NCBI GenBank assembly: GCA_017506865.1
Contig: JAFCMP010000181.1
Coordinates: 1-64,000, forward strand
DNA length: 64,000 nt
From: Tribonema minus
Taxonomy: Eukaryota > Sar > Xanthophyceae > Tribonematales > Tribonemataceae
Direction of reading: 5' to 3'
Each line of letters starts with the position of its first letter. The stretch's first letter is position 1. This document shows positions 41,859-52,200 of the stretch, piece after piece. Under the pieces are notes generated by a model that ran no database searches, was not told where the DNA came from, and worked only from the letters and a program-made list of their open reading frames with translations. The position numbers and the translations under genes are program-made.

Positions 41859-43181
41859 TCATACCTCATTTCTCTGTTCATCGTAACATGTCACGCTCGC
41901 CTGCAACTTTCTGTACACTTTCATTCGTTTCCAATGCATCCCGACGAAAAGTGGCACATCGTCAACAAAGTCAATGACAAGAGGAGATTTGCCACCGTCG
42001 CGCAAAAGCCTGCCAACAACTTGAGTCATCACCGACTGTCCTGATCGGGGCGTCGTGAGCACCACTGTGTCGAGGCGCGGTTCGTCGAAACCCTCCGCAA
42101 CAACGCCATAAGTCCCGAGTAATATTTGTGCCTCCGCAGCAGCAGCGCGATCCTTCACTTTCACTGCACCGGTCATAAACCCAAAGGAGAACTCGCCCAT
42201 TTGTTTTGACAGATCACGTAGCAGCTCAAGGCGGTCTGCCAGCACGAGGACCTTACGCCCCTTTGACGCGCAAAGCCGAATCCATGCTGCCACGAGCTCC
42301 TGGCGCCTTGTGGCAGCAACCGACTTCTTTACAAGCAGATTCATCATCCCTGAGATGTTAGCGACCTCCTTGCCGGCACGACGCAGCGTCTTCGTCTTGA
42401 CGGGGCCCGTCGTGACCCGCACAGCGAATACCCTCAAACCTGTTTTCGCCTCGCGCTCCTGTTCGAACAGCGTTGGCCCCAAGCTCCAAGTCATGAAAGG
42501 CGACAAGCCATCGGCACGCGTGGGAGTCGCTGACAGCCCCAATCGCCATCTTGTTCCCAGCTTCGCCACCGCCTTCGACAGCAACAGAGCGGAAATGTGG
42601 TGCGCCTCGTCGATGCAGAGTAACCCACATCCATGAGGTGGGTAATCTCTGAGCGCCACTGATTTCAGGGATGCTATGACATGCGTGCAGCCGTCGACGA
42701 CGAACTTGTTCTGCTGCATCTCGCCTATTACCGCATCCGGCACGAACTGCGCGATCGCCGCTCGCCATTGCTCCATCAGCACGCCGGTGTGACAAACAAT
42801 GAGGCACCTCACGCCCATCCTCTGCGCAAGCGCGATGGCTGTCATGGTTTTTCCGAAACCACAGGGCAACACCAACACTCCGCCGCCTCCGTGCTCCGCA
42901 GCAAAGGCGGATTCGATAGCAGTGAGCGCAGCCGCTTGATGTGGACGCAGAGTGACGCTGAGCGGTGCGGTGGTCACGGCGATGTGCGGACCCTGGCGGT
43001 CATCTACCTCGTAGCGTTGCAGCCCCCACATCTTCGGCACCTCGAGCCATCCCGCTTCCTCTGTGGAGAAAGCGATGAGGGTGCCCGGGGCGGAAAGTGC
43101 CGACAACTCCTTCTGCTGAAGAGTGAGCGCCGCGCGCACCTCCGGTGTGTCAGGAACGCGCACCGTGGTTGTCAGTATCAT
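41859..43181 (-). CDS. SF2 DEAH helicase (XPB/A18-like)
   Basis: 440 residues. Motif I is PCGFGKT (116-122), motif II DEAH (201-204), motif III SATPTR, motif V GVVAEGFDEPRLDTVVL and motif VI QVVGRLLRDGG. An N-terminal extension of about 80 residues resembles the damage-recognition part of XPB-type enzymes. Poxviruses and other large DNA viruses encode such helicases (A18-like), which release transcripts and act in transcription termination. It is the clearest core-type viral gene of the window. Confidence 0.9.
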   Translation of the reverse strand: MILTTTVRVPDTPEVRAALTLQQKELSALSAPGTLIAFSTEEAGWLEVPKMWGLQRYEVDDRQGPHIAVTTAPLSVTLRPHQAAALTAIESAFAAEHGGGGVLVLPCGFGKTMTAIALAQRMGVRCLIVCHTGVLMEQWRAAIAQFVPDAVIGEMQQNKFVVDGCTHVIASLKSVALRDYPPHGCGLLCIDEAHHISALLLSKAVAKLGTRWRLGLSATPTRADGLSPFMTWSLGPTLFEQEREAKTGLRVFAVRVTTGPVKTKTLRRAGKEVANISGMMNLLVKKSVAATRRQELVAAWIRLCASKGRKVLVLADRLELLRDLSKQMGEFSFGFMTGAVKVKDRAAAAEAQILLGTYGVVAEGFDEPRLDTVVLTTPRSGQSVMTQVVGRLLRDGGKSPLVIDFVDDVPLFVGMHWKRMKVYRKLQASVTCYDEQRNEV

Positions 43182-43277
43182 TTCAAGATGTCATGAATCA
43201 ACAAAATGTGAACGGGTCCCGATTACGCAATCACATAACGCACAGCGCGTTTATAATGTTTTGCAGTTTGTGCTAAC

Positions 43278-43907
43278 ATGCGCAATCGTTGGATTCAGTT
43301 CCTCGTCAGCAACGGCGGGAAAGGGCTCACCATGAGAGAATTGAGACGCAAGTACCGCGGTGAGAAGCCAAAAACGAAGCGACATCCACCTAAGGCACAG
43401 CAGCTGTTGGCACGCAAGGCGCCGAGAGCAGTTTTAACATCTCTGAGGCGCCGGGGCTCATCGCGTGAGACAGCAAGCCGCGGCACAGAGCCGGAGCGCG
43501 GAGGCCAGACGCCGAGTTTCGTTCAACCTCTGAAGGAAGAGCTCCGCTCGATTTACGAATATAGCACGCAGCTGTTCGGTGACCGAGACCCGAAAGCGTA
43601 CAATGCATTTGAGAGCGACATTACGAGCATTTTGAATCGTCACGGTCTGCGCGCACGCCACTTGCGTGACGTCTTACGAGGCAGACAAGGTGCACACGTA
43701 TGGGTTGTCGAGCCGCAGGAGTACGTCAATGTCACGAAGCTAACTGCTACCTCTGATGAAATAGTCCACGACTACTTCCAACTGGACGACAAGTCGCCGC
43801 GCATTCTTGACACAGGCGATGGTCCCGGTTTTGGCGACCGCTATTACGTGGCCAGTGCTGCGCTATTGAAAGCACTTCGCGCACGCACCCGGACGACACA
43901 ACGGTAA
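43278..43907 (+). CDS. Basic hypothetical protein, 209 aa
   Basis: The N-terminal 80 residues are strongly basic with an opening (WIQFLVSNGGKGLTMRELRRKYR) seen in short viral SAP-like segments. The C-terminal half is globular (FVQPLKEELRSIYEYSTQLFG ... YYVASAALLKALRAR). The AT-rich gap before the ATG includes ATAATGTTTTG. Possibly DNA-binding; no firm family. Confidence 0.6.
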   Translation: MRNRWIQFLVSNGGKGLTMRELRRKYRGEKPKTKRHPPKAQQLLARKAPRAVLTSLRRRGSSRETASRGTEPERGGQTPSFVQPLKEELRSIYEYSTQLFGDRDPKAYNAFESDITSILNRHGLRARHLRDVLRGRQGAHVWVVEPQEYVNVTKLTATSDEIVHDYFQLDDKSPRILDTGDGPGFGDRYYVASAALLKALRARTRTTQR

Positions 43908-43962
43908 TGGTGATCGTCACCCTCCCCGCCACACGTTTTTTTTTGTTTCGTTCACAGCAAAC

Positions 43963-44472
43963 ATGGTGACTGACCACACCACGCTTTGCCTCATTGCGGT
44001 CGCTGCGGCGATTACAATCTCCACCGGGCGCGCCGCACCGGCAATACTCATTGGCGTCGCCGTCGGTACCCTAGTCGCCACGCAGATCCCGCTCGGCGGC
44101 GTCAAGGGCAAAACTTCAGACACCTTTTCCAAAGCAAAGCATATGCCACCCAAAGTGAAGCATATGCCACCCCGGGCTCCCGCGCGCGGCCGCAAGCCCC
44201 CAAAAGTGGTGCTAGGGGCCGCCGACCCTGCTCTGCCCCCTCTCTCGCTCACATCCGCGGGCGTATTTGATGCGCAAATGTTCAAGCCGTCCAATGCTCT
44301 TACACCTACTGTCTCATCGCAGATGGTGGCGAAGATCGCGACAGATGCCGAAGTGCGCGTTGACACCGAACGTCGCACGGCGTTTCTCAACGATTTGTAC
44401 GGACTACAAAAGCCACAAGAGGCGCCCGGGCTCGAGACAGTACAAACTCTTGCAGGGATGCACAAGCAGTGA
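43963..44472 (+). CDS. Membrane protein with two N-terminal helices, 169 aa
   Basis: Hydrophobic segments at residues about 6-22 (TLCLIAVAAAITIS) and 26-45 (AILIGVAVGTLVATQI) are followed by a Pro/Lys-rich stretch with a 21-bp direct repeat (KHMPPKV, KHMPPRA; 44137-44173). A soluble C-terminal part of about 85 residues follows. No family is recognised. It may be an inner-membrane virion protein. Confidence 0.6.
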   Translation: MVTDHTTLCLIAVAAAITISTGRAAPAILIGVAVGTLVATQIPLGGVKGKTSDTFSKAKHMPPKVKHMPPRAPARGRKPPKVVLGAADPALPPLSLTSAGVFDAQMFKPSNALTPTVSSQMVAKIATDAEVRVDTERRTAFLNDLYGLQKPQEAPGLETVQTLAGMHKQ

Positions 44473-44513
44473 TGATGACAATCAGAAACCTCATTCACCG
44501 ATTCAAAGTTGAT

Positions 44514-44837
44514 TTACTTCAGCCTCAGGTCTGAGCGAAACGGTGCTGCGACGCCTTGAAACGTTAATCCACGAGGGGTGACATTGATCTCCCCGCGTTC
44601 ACTATGAACATCAGTTATCCGCAACGCCGCTTCGCTGCCCAAGACGCTCACAGACGCGTATCCCTTGTGCGAAGCCCCGCTGGGAATGGCGGCGCCGACG
44701 AAGCGACTCGCAGAAGGTTCAGTGAACGTGCGATTTGAGAGGGCATCCATTGTCGGTCTCCCAGTGCTCGATTCCTTGAAAGCAGCCGGTCTCCCAGTGC
44801 TCGATTCCTTGAAAGCAGCCGCAATGTTCGCGTTCAT
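44514..44837 (-). CDS. Short fibre-like protein with an 11-residue tandem repeat, 107 aa
   Basis: Two exact copies of AAFKESSTGRP (33-bp DNA repeat, 44755-44820) near the N-terminus are followed by strands ending TPRGLTFQGVAAPFRSDLRL, which resemble the fibre strands of the 26113 and 27966 proteins. An A-rich motif (GTGAAAAAATGTTG) lies 20-36 bp upstream. Confidence 0.55.
   Translation of the reverse strand: MNANIAAAFKESSTGRPAAFKESSTGRPTMDALSNRTFTEPSASRFVGAAIPSGASHKGYASVSVLGSEAALRITDVHSERGEINVTPRGLTFQGVAAPFRSDLRLK
44755..44820 (-). repeat. 33-bp tandem repeat (two perfect units)
   Basis: Units 44755-44787 and 44788-44820 are identical and keep the reading frame. Confidence 0.9.
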
Positions 44838-44856
44838 GCTGCTCGATACCAGCGCT

Positions 44857-44873
44857 ACAACATTTTTTCACAT
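44857..44873 (-). promoter_or_regulatory. Start-proximal A-rich motif (TGTGAAAAAATGTTG)
   Basis: 20-36 bp before the 44837 start on the minus strand; nearly the same as the 39863 motif. Confidence 0.5.
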
Positions 44874-44881
44874 GATGAGTT

Positions 44882-46003
44882 TCATTTTTTCTTTGTCGAT
44901 TTCTTCGCTTTCGCTTTTGCCACCTTTGCCGCTGGCTTCTTCGCTGGTTCTTCACCTGTTGACTCCATCGCATCCTTCCACACCATGCGATCCGCTTCGC
45001 GTATCCCGTTAACATGAATTGCGGTGTAATGCAGGCTATTCTCTAGCCCCGAGTGCCCCAATACACGCGAGACGAAGAGGTTGAGCGACCACTTGTGTGG
45101 CAAGCACAAATTGTAACAAACCACTCCGTACCCTTCCCTGAAATCATGAAACTTGCGTCCCGGGCCAAGCCACTGCCGAGCAGCGACGTTGCAGCGGCCG
45201 CTGTACTTGGAGTTGACGGCGGCGTTCGACATATCGCCGCAGGGCTTCATGCGTCGCAGCCGCGATAGCGCCACCTCCACGCTTCTGAACGGACACAGAA
45301 GAGGAATGCGGTAAGGATGATCTTCTGCGCTTCCCGTCTTGGCTTGCCCGCTGAACACCGCGCTGGTAGCATCGGCGCCCGCAGAGAAAGACCCAGTCTT
45401 AAAAAGTTCGATCATCCTGCGGCCCGTCAATAGAGCCAACGCGCAGGCAATGTCGAAGGGCGCCGAGATGTCGTCTTCGATGACCCCCCTCGCCTTGTCG
45501 ACGAGGACTCCCGCATCGAGTTCCCACGCTGAGGAGCTCTTCTTGTCGAGCGCATCCTCACCTCTCTTCTTCAGGGCGATCCTCTCGCCGTCGCTCAGCC
45601 TCAACTCCTTCATGTAATCAGGAAAGAGGCGGATGTCGCATATGATGGCGTCGATCCTCGCCTCCCCCGTGAAAGCTATGCGCCGGGCGGCCCGCTGTGC
45701 CTTGTGCTTGTCAGCCAGCGGCAGATCGTGGAACTCGCGCAGCTTGATGACGGCCTTCGCCAGCGCCGGCTTGGTGACACGGGGCTCTGTCCGCAGCAGC
45801 TCGTCCGCTTTGATGATGGACGCCTCCGAATCAGCGGGGTAGGCGTCATGGTGGTGCTCCAGCGTCATCCAAGCCTTCTTCACGCCGGACAGGTACGTGG
45901 CGAGCGATTTCGGCCATTTGTCGCGGATGTAGCCAACCACACCGGCAGCGTCGCCGCTGTCATCGAGGTAGCACGCGATGGTACTCAGATTTACTTCACT
46001 CAT
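44882..46003 (-). CDS. Tyrosine recombinase resembling telomere resolvase (protelomerase)
   Basis: 373 residues from the ATG at 46003. The catalytic pentad is complete: Arg195/196 in LLTGRRMIEL, Lys222 in FSGQAKTG, Arg289 in HDFREGYG, His317 in VLGHS and Tyr327 in HYTAIHV. The segment TGRRxxEL-x4-GxF ... FSGQAKTG ... YRIPLLCP matches telomere resolvases such as TelN of phage N15 better than ordinary integrases. The N-terminal 110 residues are helical, and the last 20 residues are Lys/Ala-rich. These enzymes cut a palindrome in replicated DNA and rejoin the ends as covalently closed hairpins. This suggests a linear genome with hairpin ends; an integrase role remains possible. Confidence 0.8.
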   Translation of the reverse strand: MSEVNLSTIACYLDDSGDAAGVVGYIRDKWPKSLATYLSGVKKAWMTLEHHHDAYPADSEASIIKADELLRTEPRVTKPALAKAVIKLREFHDLPLADKHKAQRAARRIAFTGEARIDAIICDIRLFPDYMKELRLSDGERIALKKRGEDALDKKSSSAWELDAGVLVDKARGVIEDDISAPFDIACALALLTGRRMIELFKTGSFSAGADATSAVFSGQAKTGSAEDHPYRIPLLCPFRSVEVALSRLRRMKPCGDMSNAAVNSKYSGRCNVAARQWLGPGRKFHDFREGYGVVCYNLCLPHKWSLNLFVSRVLGHSGLENSLHYTAIHVNGIREADRMVWKDAMESTGEEPAKKPAAKVAKAKAKKSTKKK

Positions 46004-46215
46004 GTTCACAATGCCTTGATATAATAAATGCGCTGCCGACTGGCGAGCACATCGGGCAACAGCGATCACACCGCCGCATCACCATCAGCAGCATCATGAC
46101 ATCACACGTTTTGGACCCCATCGACATCTTGCGTATCTGACATGCCTCGTGAACTGTAATGATCACCATTATTATCTCCACCCTGTCTCAACCGAGTCTG
46201 CGTTGCACACACACC

Positions 46216-49200
46216 ATGTCTGTTGCACCCGCAAATGCAACAATCAATGTTGCCGGCGGCGACACCAGGGCTTCGGCTGTGGTGGCTATCAGCACGCTCG
46301 GTACCGATGCGACGTACACGTACGTTGTCAGTCGGTCGTCTACAAACTCTTCGGGGGCGGCAATGACGGACTGCGGCACTTGCATCGCGCAAACCTCCTC
46401 TCAGACCGTCACAGTCACCGGCCTCACCGTTGCCACCACTTACTACTTTTGGGTGCGCGCTCAGAACAGCAGCACCCTGGCCTACACTGTCATCTCGTCA
46501 TCGTCTGCAATCACGACAGTCACCCCACCATCAGGGTGCACGGTCAACATGAACTCTGGTACATCAAGCGGGGGTAATGCCACCGTGACGATCACGACGC
46601 TTGGAACAGCTGGATACTACAATTACTTCCTATCCAGTTCCTTGACCTTCTCACTAGCCGCTAATATGACAGATGTCGTGTCGCTCACGCGCCAGACATC
46701 ATCACAGACAGTCAATCTCGTGGGCATGTCCTCCGGCACATTATGGTACGTTTACCTTCGCGCACAGAATGTCAAGTCGGGACTGTACACTGTCGTGTCG
46801 ACTGCGGGAGTCGGATTTAACACTTCCAGTGCCACGGCGCCCTCAGGCGGAACCGTCGGGACGCCGACCTCCGTCACTGCCACATCTGCCACCGTAGCGG
46901 TGACCATGACGACCTTCGGGTATGATTCCCTCTACAACCATTATCTGTCGAGTTCGCCCACCAATTCCACATCAGGAACGATGACAAACTTGAAGGTGAT
47001 GGTTGCGCAGACAGCGTCGCAGAACGTTTCCCTGACGCTACTCGCACCATCCACTACAAGTTACCTCTTCTCGAGGGCGTTGAATGTGGTCACTGGGGCC
47101 TACACGTTCATGACCACCACAGGCGTTGCCCTCACCACTCTCGGTACTGGGAATGCTCCTGCAATAGGCGCTCTGTCTGTAACTTCAGCGGCGTCCACAA
47201 CGGGCGTTATCGCACTCACACTCACTACGCTGGGGACGAACGCTAATTATGCCTACTACCTGTCGTGGTGCGCCACCAACTCTGTGGGCGGTGTTATGGC
47301 AAACGCCTGTATCATCAGGCCCTGGACCTTAGCACAAACGGTGTACCCGTCGGGCCTGCCGGCAGGAACATCACCGTGGCTCTTCGTGAGGGCCAAGAAT
47401 GTGTTGACGGGCGCTTACACAGTCCTGAGCTCCTCCGGCACGCAAATCACCCTGTCTGCCGCGAGCTTGTACTATGAGGCCGCCGCGCTGACAGCTTTCG
47501 ACCCGGGCGCGAGCGATTATTTCGGACAAATTGTGGCCATCAGTGGAGGTTACGCCGTGATAGGGGCATGGGCTAAGGACCCTCCTGTCGGATTGGCAGA
47601 CTCAGGAGCAGCGTATGTTCTGGAGCTCGACAGCGGAACGGGAGAGTGGGTACACAGCGCTGTCCTATACCCCACAGATGCTTACCCAGGCGATAGCTTC
47701 GGCTATGGCGTTTCCGTGAGCGGAACGTACGCCGTGATCGGAGCCCCCCAATCCGACCCGACAGGAAAGACGGACGCCGGTGCTGCGTACGTTTTTGAGC
47801 GTAACTCGGGTACAGGGGCGTGGGAACAGAAGACGAAGCTCATAGCCAGTGATAGCATGCCGAGTGACAGCTTCGGCACCGTTGGTGTGAGCGGCACGTA
47901 TGCGATCGTCGGTGCATATTCCAAGAAACAATTGGGTATTGCGAACTTTGGTGCGGTCTACCTCTTTGAGCGCAATGTCGGATCTGGAGTGTGGGAACAG
48001 AAGGCCAGCCTGTACCCTAGCGATTATCTCGCAGGATCGTACTACGGATCCAGCGTGTCAATCTCTGGGACATACGCCATCGTTGGAGCGTATCAAAAAG
48101 CAGGAGGAGGAGGAGCTTATGTTCTTGAGCGAAACACGGGCACCGGTGCGTGGGAGGAGAAGGCCATCCTCACATGTCCTGACGCCACCACCGCAACATT
48201 TGGCATCAGCGTGGCCATTGACAACTCGTATGCCATTGTCGGCGGTCCAGCTAAGTCGGTGAGTTCATTATCATCAGCTGGCGGAGCATACATCTACGAG
48301 AGGGTAAGTGGCACGTGGACGCTGACTGCGACCATCAATAATCCCGATCCGGCAGCATCGGATTCGTTTGGAAATGCCGTGGCCGTGAACGGAATCTACG
48401 CGGTCATTGGATGCAACAGTAAAGATCCAGCGGGGAAAAGCGCTGCTGGATCGACATATCTGTACAAGAGAAACTCGACAACGGGGGTTTGGGAGAACAA
48501 GATCGAGTGGACTGCCAGCGACGGAGCCGCGAGCGATCAATTTGGAGCATCCGTCGGTGTTTCCGGGACCCACGTCCTCTCCGGCGCCTACCGCAAGGCA
48601 GTTAATGGAGTTTCTCCGGCGGGAGGAGCCTATGTGTACGAGCTCCCTTCCACGACTACCATTTCTCCTCTGGCGACCATCTTGGCGCCCTCTACTGTGT
48701 CCACAACAGATAACGCGACAGTCACCATTGCAACTCTCGGAACGGACGCGGATTACACATACGTTGTCAGCTACAGCACCACCAGTGACTCGACCGCGGC
48801 CATGGTAGATTGCGGAGCATGCGTGACACAGACTGCGTCGCAGAGTGTCGCCTTGTACGGCTTAGGTACGTCGACGACCTACTACCTGTGGGTGCGTTCA
48901 AAGGTCTCCAGCAGCTCGGCGTACGCTGTCATTTCCTCCGCTGCGACGATCACCACCACGGGATCCTGGCCTCCTGCTGGTGGCAGTATCACCCTTTCCA
49001 GCATCACCCAGCTCAAGTGTACAGCCACAGTCACTATGGGAAACCTTGGCGATGTCGGCATGTATGACTACTTTCTCTGCAGCGCGCCCACAAACTCCAC
49101 CACAGGTACTATGACCGATCTCGTGGCGATGACGAGACAGACGGCGTCTCAGGCTCTTTCGGTATCAGGACTAGTTCCCAACACGACACAGTATCTGTTC

Positions 49201-52200
49201 CTCCGGGCCCAAAGCATCTCCGACGCCTCCTACTGCTACATGACCAGCACCGGAGTCACTCTAACAACAACTGCAGGTGTGGCACCGGCAGGAGGGACAG
49301 CGGGTACGCCCTCCTCCGTCACCTCCGTGTCCGCCACTGTGGCCATTACTATGACTACACTCGGCACAAATTCAACCTACATGTACTTTTTGAGCTCCTC
49401 GCCCACCAACTCTACGGGCGGGACAATGACAAATCTCAAGGCGCTGACGGCACAGACAACTTCACAGAACGCCTCGCTGACACTGCTGACTCCCTCAACG
49501 ACGAGCTACCTGTTCGTCAGGGCACTGAACGTGGCCGCGGGGACCTACTCATTCATGACGACCATTGGCGTCGCCCTCACCACTCTCGGCACGGGAAGCG
49601 CGCCTACAGGAAGTACCGTCTCCGTCACTTCCAAAGCCTCAACCACCGCCGTAGTCAACGTGACCATGACCACCCTGGGAACGACTGCCAACTTTGTCTA
49701 CTACCTGTCCTGGTGCGCTACCAACTCTGTGGCAGGCACCATGGCCAATGTCTGTCTCCTCAAGGCACAGACTGCATCACAGACGGTGTACCCATCAGGG
49801 CTACCAGCAGGAACGTCGCCATACCTCTTCGTACGAGCCAAAAACATTCTCACGGGCGCATACACTGTGATGAGCGCGAGTGGTACTGTAGTTTCATCCC
49901 TGTCGGCAGCCAGCATCTACTACGAGGCTGCTGCGCTGACGGCCTTCGACCCTGTTGCGTCGGACCATTTTGGCCAGAGTGTGGCAGTCAGTGGAAGCTA
50001 TGCCATCGTTGGAGCCTACTGGAGATATCCGCTGTCAATTGCAACAGCTGGCGTAGCGTACGTCCTGGAGCTGAACGGGAGCACCATGGAATGGGAACAC
50101 AAGGCCGTCCTCTACCCTACTGATGCATACACCAACGACCTGTTCGGCGTAGCTGTGTTCATCAGCGGAACGTACGCCGTCGTTGGAGCCTCCGCGTCGG
50201 ATCCAGGAGGAAAGACGGACGCAGGTGCTGCTTACGCATTCGAGCGCAACTCGGGTACAGGGGCGTGGGAACAGAAGACAAAGCTGGTCGCCAGCGACGC
50301 TATGCCTTCCGACAGTTTTGGTTATTCCGTCGGGGTGAGTGGGACGTACGCAATCGCCGGCGCACATGTTAGGACGCGTTTGGGCGCCTCGAGTTCAGGA
50401 GGGGCATATGTGTTCGAGCGCAACTCCGGCTCCGGAGTCTGGGAACAGAAGTCTGTACTATTTCCTAGCGATCTTCCTACAGCGTCAAAGTTTGGATGGA
50501 GCGTCTCCGTCTCTGGAACGTACGCCATCGTCGGGGCCTACCTCAAGACTGGAGGAGGAGGGGCATACATTTTCGAGCGCAACTCCAGTACAGGTGCGTG
50601 GGAGCAGAAGGCCATCCTCACATGTCCCGATTCGACCATCGCACAGTTTGGCTACAGCGTATCCATCGACGGTACCTATGCAGTTGTCAGTGCTCAAAAC
50701 AAGTCTGTTAATTCTTTGGCTACTGCCGGAGGGGTCTACATGTACGAGAGGGTGGCGAGCACATGGACGCAGAAGGCCATCCTTGAAAATCCCGACCCGG
50801 CAGCAACGGACCAATTTGGCTATTCGGTGGCAGTGAGCGGGGTGTATGCTGTGATAGGATGTGTCAACAAGGATCCTGCGTCGAAAGGAAATGCCGGGGC
50901 GACGTACCTCTACAAGCGCAATTCGACGACCGGGGTATGGGAGAGCAAGATGGAGTGGACGGCCAGCGACGGACTCGCGTCCGACCAAATGGGTTGGTCC
51001 GTCGGACTCTCGGGTACCCATGTCGTATCTAGTGCATACAACAAGACTGTGACCGGACTTTCGACTGCGGGAGGAGCCTATGTCTACGAGCTCCCCTCCT
51101 CTGGCGTGGTGGCTCCTTCTTCCGCGACAATATCTACGGCGTCCATCACAGCCACACTGGGGCAGGGTTCCGCGACTGTTGCTATAGGCACACTCGGTAC
51201 AGACGCAACGTATACCTATGTCGTCAGCTACAGCACTACCAACGACTCGACAGCGACTCTGGTGGACTGTGGCTCGTGTCTGAGCCAGACGGCGTCACAG
51301 GCTGTCACGCTTTCATCCTTGCCGAGTTCGCCCATATACCTCTGGGTGCGCTCCAAGGTCACCAGTAGCTCGGTATACACTGTCCTATCAGCATCCTACA
51401 GTCTGGGCGCGACGTGGTCCTCCATCACTCTCTCCTCCATATTGCGACTGACGTGCACGGCGACAGTGACGATGACGACGGCCTCCGTCGGAGCTGTTGG
51501 CACGTACAATTACTTCCTGTCTTCCTCCGCAACAAACTCCACGGCCGGTGCGATGACCGACATCGCGTCGATACTGGGACAGACAACCTCTCAAGCCCTC
51601 TCAGTGTCGGGTTTATTACCCAACACGACACAGTATCTCTTCCTGCGTCAGCAGAGTGTTGCGGACGCTTCATATGCATTCATCACCACTACTGGAGTGA
51701 CCCTGTCCACACTCTCTGGCGTCGCGCCTGCGGGAGGCACTGCCGGAACTCCGTCATCGGTCACTGCTGTCTCGGCTACAGTAGCAGTCACCATGACCAC
51801 CCTGGGTACAGACTCCACTTACAACTACTTCCTGAGCTCCTCGCCCACAAACAGCACGGCGGGAACAATGACTAATCTCAAGTTGCTGACGCCACAAACT
51901 GCCTCCCAGAATGCATCTCTGACGCTGCTCGCTCCCTCCACGACGAGCTACCTCTTCGTCAGAGCCCAGAATGTGGTGACGAACACTTACACCTTCATGA
52001 CCACGGTCGGCGTCACCCTCACCACTCTCGGTACGGGCAATGTACCTTCTGGAAGTACTATATCAATCACTTCTGCCGTCTCCACCACGGCCGTGGTCAA
52101 CGTGACCATGACCACACTGGGTTCCAATGCCAACTACGCCTACTACCTGGCCTGGTGCGCCACCAACTCGGTAGCTGGCACCATGGCCAATGCCTGCCTC

